Below, piece by piece: positions 6,065 to 10,568 of a stretch of 10,568 nt of DNA. The notes under the pieces are model-generated. The model was not told where the DNA came from. It saw only the letters and a list, made by a program, of their open reading frames with translations, and did no database searches. Position numbers and translations under genes: made by a program. Source of the stretch: an uncultured Oscillospiraceae bacterium. Lineage in GTDB: Bacteria; Bacillota; Clostridia; Oscillospirales; Acutalibacteraceae. The stretch spans positions 1-10,568 of the forward strand of contig URJF01000048.1 of assembly GCA_900548085.1 (NCBI GenBank). Reading direction: 5' to 3'. Each line of letters opens with the position of its first letter. Position 1 is the stretch's first letter.

Positions 6065-6874
6065 ATGAAATATAAGAATATAATTGACACACACACACAT
6101 TCCGACAATTCATTTGACGGTAATCATTCCTGTATGGAGTTGTGTGAGTGCGTAGTAAAAAAAAGCGGTGCAGGTATCGCTATTACCGACCACTGTGATA
6201 TAGACGCAAAAAATTATGATTTCAGAGCTTTTTCAACAAATCAATTTGTACAGACCTATATGGCAAAAAAGGCTTTTGAGGGAAAGATTCTTGTGCTGCA
6301 AGGCATAGAATTAGGCCAGGGAATATATGAAAAAGAAAAAGCTATCGCCATAATGGATGAGTTCAATTATGATTACGTAATCGGCTCTATACATAATCTA
6401 AAAGATATGGAGGATTTCTTCTATCTTGACTATAAGCAATATGACATCCATGACTTGCTAAAAAGGTATTTTGAAGCTGAGCTTGAGCTTGCAGAGTGGA
6501 ACAAAACCGATTCACTTGCGCATCTTACATATCCCCTTAGATATATTGTAGCAAGAGAACACATAAATGTTGATATCACAGATTACTTTGATATAATAGA
6601 CGCTACATTTGAGACTTTAATAAAAAACGACAAGGCTCTTGAACTCAACACTTCGGGTTTGTTTATGGATATGAAGGATACACTTCCTAACAAGTCGTTG
6701 ATTAAGAGATTTCACGATATGGGCGGCAAGTATGTGACTGTAGGTTCCGACGCTCATTATTGCGACAGAGTATGTCAGGGAATAGATACCGGCCTTGATA
6801 TTCTTAAGGAATGCGGATATGATGAATTTACTATTTTTCAACACAGAGAGCCGGTACTCATACCGATAGAATAA
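6065..6874 (+). CDS. PHP-domain phosphatase, HisJ/HisK-type histidinol-phosphatase family
   Basis: A cytosolic metal-dependent phosphoesterase of 269 residues with a complete set of PHP metal ligands: THTH motif H10/H12, D17, TDH at 41-43, E82 in QGIELGQG, GSIH at 107-110, H153 in LAHLTYP, and D229/H231 in GSDAH. Length and motif order match the HisJ-family histidinol-phosphatase, which makes L-histidinol from histidinol phosphate. The substrate is inferred from family only: no other histidine gene is in the window, and family members can act on other sugar or small-molecule phosphates. The ATG at 6065 is preceded by AAGGAGAT at 6051-6058. It is the first gene of an apparent operon with ispE, 16 nt downstream. 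An (AC)6 repeat (6087-6098) encodes most of the DTHTH metal motif. Confidence 0.88.
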   Translation: MKYKNIIDTHTHSDNSFDGNHSCMELCECVVKKSGAGIAITDHCDIDAKNYDFRAFSTNQFVQTYMAKKAFEGKILVLQGIELGQGIYEKEKAIAIMDEFNYDYVIGSIHNLKDMEDFFYLDYKQYDIHDLLKRYFEAELELAEWNKTDSLAHLTYPLRYIVAREHINVDITDYFDIIDATFETLIKNDKALELNTSGLFMDMKDTLPNKSLIKRFHDMGGKYVTVGSDAHYCDRVCQGIDTGLDILKECGYDEFTIFQHREPVLIPIE

Positions 6875-6890
6875 TGACGAGGAATAATAT

Positions 6891-7772
6891 ATGACCGTAA
6901 AAGTTAAGGCGTATGCTAAAATAAATTTAATGTTAGATATTGTTTCTACACGGACAGACGGTTATCATAATTTGTTTATGATTATGCAAAGCGTCGGCGT
7001 TTATGATACAGTAACGGTAAAGAGCACAAGTTCAAAAAAGATTACAATTACTTGTGACAAGGCGGACATACCGACTGATAAGAAAAATATTGCCTACAAG
7101 GCTGCTGAATCATTTTTCACTGCTACAAAAATACAAAACAAAGGTGTTTCAATTGATATAAAAAAGAAGATACCTCATGCCGCAGGACTTGCCGGCGGAA
7201 GTGCGGATGGTGCTGCCGTTATTGTGGCACTTAATAAGATTTACGGTACTCAACTTTCAAACGATGAATTATGTGATATCGGAGTTAAAGTAGGTGCTGA
7301 TGTTCCGTTTTGCATTTGCGGCGGTACACTTTTGTCTCAGGGTATAGGCGATGTTCTCAATAAGGTTAAGCCTTTGAGAAAATGCTATATTTTGCTCGCT
7401 AAACCGGACTTCGGTGTAAACACGAGTTACGCTTATTCAATGTTCGATAAAAACGGAAAGGTGCACATTCCGGATAAACTCGGTATGCTGTATGCAATGC
7501 AGAGCAGAGATTTGACTCAAATCTGTTCAAAGATGGAAAATGTCTTTGAACAATTTATTGAAGTACCAAACAGAGTAACAATGAAAGAAATTATGCGCAA
7601 ACACAATGCGTTAGGTGTTTGTATGAGCGGTTCCGGACCCACAGTGTTTGGTATTTACGAAAATAAATGCGATGCTGTTAAAGCAGCAAAGGAATTAAAA
7701 CCATATTCCGCCGATTTATGTATTTGTACTCCGGTAAGTAAAGGCTGTAAGGCTGAAATAATTGAAGAATAA
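6891..7772 (+). CDS. ispE: 4-diphosphocytidyl-2-C-methyl-D-erythritol kinase IspE
   Basis: A cytosolic GHMP-superfamily kinase that phosphorylates the 2-hydroxyl of CDP-methylerythritol with ATP in the MEP pathway of isoprenoid synthesis. At 293 residues it is full length. Visible motifs are KAYAKINLMLDI (6-17) with the catalytic lysine K10, RTDGYHNL (21-28), the ATP-binding loop PHAAGLAGGSADGAA (95-109), GADVPFCICGG (135-145) carrying the predicted catalytic aspartate D137, and the C-terminal CMSGSGPTVFG (244-254). The ATG at 6891 follows GAGGAA at 6879-6884. It lies 16 nt after the PHP gene and shares its promoter, since no separate one is visible. A weak hairpin follows the stop. The cell therefore appears to use the MEP route, as expected for Clostridia. 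Confidence 0.96.
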   Translation: MTVKVKAYAKINLMLDIVSTRTDGYHNLFMIMQSVGVYDTVTVKSTSSKKITITCDKADIPTDKKNIAYKAAESFFTATKIQNKGVSIDIKKKIPHAAGLAGGSADGAAVIVALNKIYGTQLSNDELCDIGVKVGADVPFCICGGTLLSQGIGDVLNKVKPLRKCYILLAKPDFGVNTSYAYSMFDKNGKVHIPDKLGMLYAMQSRDLTQICSKMENVFEQFIEVPNRVTMKEIMRKHNALGVCMSGSGPTVFGIYENKCDAVKAAKELKPYSADLCICTPVSKGCKAEIIEE

Positions 7773-7776
7773 ATTC

Positions 7777-7815
7777 TCGTCCTGCTTGATATTGATAGTA
7801 GGACGATATTATTTA
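7777..7815 (+). terminator. Probable weak terminator after ispE
   Basis: TCGTCCTGC (7777-7785) pairs with GTAGGACGA (7798-7806), with one G-T pair and a 12-nt loop. It is followed by TATTATTTACT rather than a clean T run. It lies 4 nt after the ispE stop and before an independent promoter, so a terminator role is likely but some read-through into yicC is possible. Confidence 0.55.
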
Positions 7816-7869
7816 CTCACTGAATTGTAAATTATATATGAATAATGTAAACATATTATTAACAAACTA

Positions 7870-7898
7870 TTGACCTATGTACTTTATAAGTATAAAAT
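7870..7898 (+). promoter_or_regulatory. Promoter of the yicC-remA-gmk-rpoZ-priA operon
   Basis: TTGACC (7870-7875) and TAAAAT (7893-7898) with exactly 17 nt between are near consensus. Transcription should begin near 7905, about 17 nt before the yicC ATG at 7922. The upstream ATG at 7877 lies between the boxes and cannot start translation from this transcript. The next four genes show no promoter of their own, so this one probably drives the whole cluster. Confidence 0.82.
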
Positions 7899-7921
7899 AT
7901 TTGAAAGAAAAGGGGGATAAT

Positions 7922-8800
7922 ATGCTTAAATCAATGACCGGATTCGGCAGAGCTGTAGAAGAAATTGACGGCTATGTTATCACTGTCGAAATAAAATCAG
8001 TTAATCACAGATATTTTGATTTTTCATCTCGTATTCCGAGGCAGTATGGTTTTCTTGATGACAAATTAAAGTCTTATATAAATTCAAAAGTTTCTCGAGG
8101 CAAAGTAGAGTGCTATGTTTCCGTTGATGCATTAGATACCGAGGATGCCGCTGTTGTTATCAACAAGACTTTGGCTTCGGCTTACGTTAAAGCACTTAAG
8201 GAATTGTCAGAGGAATACAGTCTTAAGGAAGATTTCGGTACTGCGTTTGTTAGCCGTTTGCCTGATGTTTTTGTTCTAAAAAAAGCTGATGAGGACGAGG
8301 AAAAGATTTGGCAGCTTGTAAAATCTGTTACCGATGAGGCTATAGAAAAATTCATCCAAATGAGAGCTGTTGAAGGTGCAAAAATGAAAGAAGATGTTGC
8401 ATCAAGAGCCGAATATATTTTGGATTGTGTTTCTTTTATCGAAGAAAGAAGTCCACAAACTATAAAGGAATATAATGATAAGCTTGTTGAGCGTGTACAT
8501 GAGATTATCGGAGATGTTTCGCTTGATGAACAGAGAATTATTCAAGAAATTGCCATCTATGCTGATAAGGTTGCTGTTGCTGAAGAAACAGTCAGACTTC
8601 GTTCACATATTGCTCAACTTAAGACTTTCTTGGAAAGTGAAGAACCAATCGGCAGAAAGATGGATTTCTTGGTGCAGGAAATAAATCGTGAAACAAATAC
8701 AATCGGTTCCAAGGCTAATGATGTTGAGATAGCTCGAAAGGTTGTTGATATCAAGGCCGAGGTTGAAAAAATCAGAGAACAAATACAAAATATTGAATAA
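7922..8800 (+). CDS. yicC: YicC/YloC family endoribonuclease
   Basis: A 292-residue member of the YicC family, which has been described as endoribonuclease (B. subtilis YloC, E. coli YicC); the exact RNA targets here are unknown. The N-terminal YicC domain starts with MLKSMTGFGRA (1-11) and EIKSVNHRYFD (23-33). The C-terminal DUF1732 region ends with GRKMDFLVQEINRE (244-257), TIGSKAND (260-267) and a helical tail. The start at 7922 is used because AAAGGGGG (7909-7916) precedes it and the product then begins like the family consensus. The longer frame from 7877 would begin inside the promoter. remA follows after 12 nt, matching the yloC-remA-gmk-rpoZ order of B. subtilis. Confidence 0.95.
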   Translation: MLKSMTGFGRAVEEIDGYVITVEIKSVNHRYFDFSSRIPRQYGFLDDKLKSYINSKVSRGKVECYVSVDALDTEDAAVVINKTLASAYVKALKELSEEYSLKEDFGTAFVSRLPDVFVLKKADEDEEKIWQLVKSVTDEAIEKFIQMRAVEGAKMKEDVASRAEYILDCVSFIEERSPQTIKEYNDKLVERVHEIIGDVSLDEQRIIQEIAIYADKVAVAEETVRLRSHIAQLKTFLESEEPIGRKMDFLVQEINRETNTIGSKANDVEIARKVVDIKAEVEKIREQIQNIE

Positions 8801-8812
8801 ACGGGAGTTAGT

Positions 8813-9064
8813 ATGAACTTAGTTAATATCGGTTTTGGCAATTTGGTAAATGCGGACAGAATCGTATCTATAGTTTCTCCTGATTCTGCTCCCATAAAAA
8901 GAATTGTGCAAACCGGCAAAGAGCGTTGCTCTCTTATAGACGCAACTCACGGAAGAAAGACAATGAGCGTTATTATTACTGACAGTGATAACGTCATTCT
9001 CAGCTATTTGGACTTGAAACAAATAGCTCAAAAGTTTGGTCAGGAGGTGCAGGATGGAGAATAA
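8813..9064 (+). CDS. remA: RemA (DUF370) DNA-binding regulator
   Basis: An 83-residue RemA/DUF370 protein. In B. subtilis RemA is a DNA-binding activator of biofilm matrix and osmoprotection genes; the targets in this organism are unknown. The family core is intact: NIGFGNLVNADRIVSIVSP (5-23), DSAPIKRI (24-31), DATHGRKTMSVIITDSD (43-59) and VILSYL (61-66). By my alignment from memory, R16, P27 and R48 match B. subtilis R18, P29 and R50, while K49 stands where B. subtilis has R51. The ATG follows GGGAG (8803-8807). Its last 11 nt overlap gmk, whose ribosome binding site is within remA, indicating translational coupling. It has no helix-turn-helix, consistent with the ring-like oligomer fold known for the family. 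Confidence 0.94.
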   Translation: MNLVNIGFGNLVNADRIVSIVSPDSAPIKRIVQTGKERCSLIDATHGRKTMSVIITDSDNVILSYLDLKQIAQKFGQEVQDGE

Positions 9065-9644
9065 AAAAGGACTTCTTGTTATTCTGTCTGCACCCAGCGG
9101 ATGTGGAAAAGATACTTTGTTTAAAGAAATTTGCAAAACCCGTAATGATTGTGTCGAGTCGGTTTCAGCAACGACACGTGCCCCTCGTGAGGGCGAAGTC
9201 GAGGGCGTAAATTATTTCTTCAAAACAGAAGATGAATTCCGCAAAATGATAGATAATGATGGGCTGCTTGAATATGCAAGATATAACAACTGCTATTATG
9301 GTACACCGGTAGACGGTGTAGAAAAAGCTATTAAAGACGGCAAAGTTTGCTTTTTGATTATTGAGGTGCAGGGGGCACAGAGCATAATGAAAATGCGTCC
9401 CGATTGCGTTTCTATTTTCTTGCTTCCACCGAGTATGGAAGTGCTTGAGAGAAGACTTCACAGGAGAGAGACTAATGATCCCGAAGATATAAAGAGGCGT
9501 TTAGCTCTCGCAGAATACGAAATTGAGCTGTCTTCACTTTATAAGTATAAGGTGGTTAATGATGATTTGAATGATGCCGTAAATAAGGTGTCCGAAATCA
9601 TAGACAAAGAACTTGAATTAAAAAATAAAAATGATCAAATGTGA
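9054..9644 (+). CDS. gmk: Guanylate kinase
   Basis: Phosphorylates GMP (and dGMP) with ATP to give GDP, an essential step of guanine nucleotide supply. It is 196 residues, near the family norm of about 200. The P-loop is SAPSGCGKDT (12-21). The GMP-binding region follows with SATTRAPREGEVEGVNYFF (38-56), ARYNNCYYGTP (75-85), IEVQGAQS (103-110) and the lid RRETNDPEDIKRRL (137-150). The usual loop reads SGPSGxGKG/S-T, so A13 and D20 are atypical replacements; the lysine K19 and T21 are kept. The ATG at 9054 is preceded by AGGAGG (9042-9047). The longer frame from TTG at 9036 is rejected because that ribosome binding site would be inside it. It overlaps remA by 11 nt and is followed by rpoZ after 17 nt. 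Confidence 0.96.
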   Translation: MENKKGLLVILSAPSGCGKDTLFKEICKTRNDCVESVSATTRAPREGEVEGVNYFFKTEDEFRKMIDNDGLLEYARYNNCYYGTPVDGVEKAIKDGKVCFLIIEVQGAQSIMKMRPDCVSIFLLPPSMEVLERRLHRRETNDPEDIKRRLALAEYEIELSSLYKYKVVNDDLNDAVNKVSEIIDKELELKNKNDQM

Positions 9645-9661
9645 TCAGAAAGGCGAATATT

Positions 9662-9874
9662 ATGTTTAATCCAGATTTAAAGAAAATGTTAAAGAATGTA
9701 AACAGCAGATACAGTCTTGTTGTCGGTACTGCTAAGAGAGCGAGAGAAATCCGTGATGAAGCTATTCTTAATGATGAAAAGCTTGATCGTAAGACCGTGT
9801 CTATCGCAATTGAAGAAATTTACGACGGCAAATATATTATCGAAGAGCCGGATGAAATTGTTGATAAAAAATGA
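9662..9874 (+). CDS. rpoZ: DNA-directed RNA polymerase omega subunit
   Basis: A small subunit that binds the beta-prime subunit and helps assemble and stabilise RNA polymerase. It is 70 residues, matching the short Firmicute form. It begins MFNPDLKKMLKNVNSRYSLV and continues with VVGTAKRAREIRDEA (20-34), equivalent to the conserved omega helix with its A-x-RAR-E motif. It then has KTVSIAIEEIYDGKYII (44-60) and an acidic tail. The ATG at 9662 has AAAGG at 9649-9653, 8 nt upstream. A longer frame from GTG at 9641 would overlap the gmk stop and place the site inside the gene. The stop shares ATGA with the priA start. Confidence 0.93.
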   Translation: MFNPDLKKMLKNVNSRYSLVVGTAKRAREIRDEAILNDEKLDRKTVSIAIEEIYDGKYIIEEPDEIVDKK

Positions 9875-10568
9875 TTAAAGCTGTTGCAACTGTAGCGGTT
9901 GATAATACTTTTTTCAGTTTTGACACTGATTATACTTATCTCATACCCAATGAGTTTGCTGAAAAAATAAAACTCGGTGATTGGGTTTCTGTTCCTTTTG
10001 GAAAAGGTAATAAGCTCAGAGACGGCATAGTCGTAAACCTCTATGAGAAAGATGTAACTGATGATGAGCTTAAATCAATATATGAGATTAAGAATAATGT
10101 ACTATCTGTTGAGGCTGTTAAATTAGCTTCGTGGCTTAAAGAACGCTGTTTTTGTACCACATATGATTGTCTTAAGCAAATGCTTCCTAGGGGTTTTAAC
10201 AAAATCGGTTCAAAGGTTCAGCGTATGGTAAGACTTAATGATGATGTGGAGTCACCAAAGTTGACGCCAAAGCAAAAAATTGTATTCGATTTGTTGTCTG
10301 ATGTCGGTGCCGCCGGTGCTAATGAAATTTGTGAGTTTTGCAGTGTCGGTATCGGTGTTCTAAAGACTATGGAAAAGCACGGCATTATTACTTTCTACGA
10401 AAAAGAAGTGTACCGCAATCCATATGCTGACAAATCCGCTTGTAACCAAGAATCAATAGAGCTTTCCGAACAGCAAAACTCTGCTTATGAGACGTACAAA
10501 AAGATGCTTACCGGCGGCGGACAAGGTTTATTGTTCGGTGTTACGGGAAGTGGAAAAACACAGGTATA
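9871..10568 (+). CDS. priA: Primosomal protein N' PriA, N-terminal part (cut by window edge)
   Basis: PriA is a 3'-to-5' superfamily 2 helicase that reloads the replisome at stalled forks. Only the first 232 residues are in the window. The N-terminal 3'-DNA-end binding domain is seen in AVATVAVDNTFFSFDTDYTYLIP (4-26) with WVSVPFGKGNKLRDGIVV (38-55). A winged-helix region follows (about 80-180), and then the helicase domain begins with the Walker A motif GVTGSGKT (223-230), where the window ends. No stop codon or frameshift occurs. The ATG overlaps the rpoZ stop (ATGA), with purine-rich sequence (AAAAAA at 9866-9871) but no strong ribosome binding site, pointing to translational coupling. In B. 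subtilis coaBC lies between rpoZ and priA; here it is absent. Confidence 0.95.
   Translation, partial: MIKAVATVAVDNTFFSFDTDYTYLIPNEFAEKIKLGDWVSVPFGKGNKLRDGIVVNLYEKDVTDDELKSIYEIKNNVLSVEAVKLASWLKERCFCTTYDCLKQMLPRGFNKIGSKVQRMVRLNDDVESPKLTPKQKIVFDLLSDVGAAGANEICEFCSVGIGVLKTMEKHGIITFYEKEVYRNPYADKSACNQESIELSEQQNSAYETYKKMLTGGGQGLLFGVTGSGKTQV

Noticed and set aside
7806..7869. AT-rich gap before the yicC promoter considered as a small gene or structured leader
   Set aside because: No open frame with a ribosome binding site and no GC-rich helices; it lies upstream of the expected transcription start.
7877..7921. Longer N-terminus for YicC, starting at ATG 7877
   Set aside because: It begins between the -35 and -10 boxes, and the family N-terminus SMTGFGRA follows directly after the ATG at 7922.
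1..10568. Defence system, prophage, transposon or CRISPR array
   Set aside because: No transposase, integrase, phage or nuclease-effector genes and no direct-repeat array; all intervals are accounted for by housekeeping genes and short regulatory gaps.

Overview
This AT-rich window reads as ordinary chromosome from a Gram-positive anaerobe, most likely a Clostridia-class Firmicute of the gut Ruminococcus/Oscillospiraceae type. This assignment is inference. It rests on strong AGGAGG-type ribosome binding sites, frequent TTG/GTG starts, the yicC-remA-gmk-rpoZ-priA order known from Firmicutes, the ACT/UPF0210 gene pair, and the clostridial flavour of Der and PlsY. I see no mobile element, CRISPR array, tRNA, rRNA, prophage gene or defence system, and no gene-free stretch longer than about 190 bases.

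Layout. (1) 1-2272, plus strand: rpmF (ribosomal protein L32), an intrinsic terminator, then der (ribosome-assembly GTPase) and plsY (glycerol-3-phosphate acyltransferase), whose coding regions overlap by 4 nt. The block ends in a two-way hairpin whose loop contains the plsY stop codon. (2) 2278-3339, minus strand: an MscS-family mechanosensitive channel. (3) 3470-4251, plus strand: an uncharacterised single-pass membrane protein with a lysine-rich N-terminus. It has a near-consensus promoter overlapped by a perfect inverted repeat, a TTG start and its own terminator. (4) 4256-5993, minus strand: a two-gene operon of an ACT-domain protein (UPF0237) and a PFL-like UPF0210 protein, with promoter and terminator. 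(5) 6002-7815, plus strand: a PHP-type histidinol-phosphatase-like enzyme followed by ispE (MEP isoprenoid pathway). Its promoter is overlapped by a 13-bp-arm inverted repeat. (6) 7870-10568, plus strand: a strong promoter followed by yicC, remA, gmk, rpoZ and the start of priA, tightly packed with 11-nt and 4-nt overlaps. priA runs off the right edge just after its Walker A motif.

Most genes are housekeeping: translation and ribosome assembly, phospholipid and isoprenoid synthesis, GMP phosphorylation, RNA polymerase omega subunit and replication restart. The parts that repay a second look are the two inverted repeats sitting on promoters (3470-3488 and 6002-6032), the uncharacterised lysine-rich membrane protein, the ACT/UPF0210 pair of unknown biochemical role, and an atypical P-loop in guanylate kinase. 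I did not find an obviously new multi-gene system. For several genes the start was moved from the longest open frame to one matched by a ribosome binding site and promoter.
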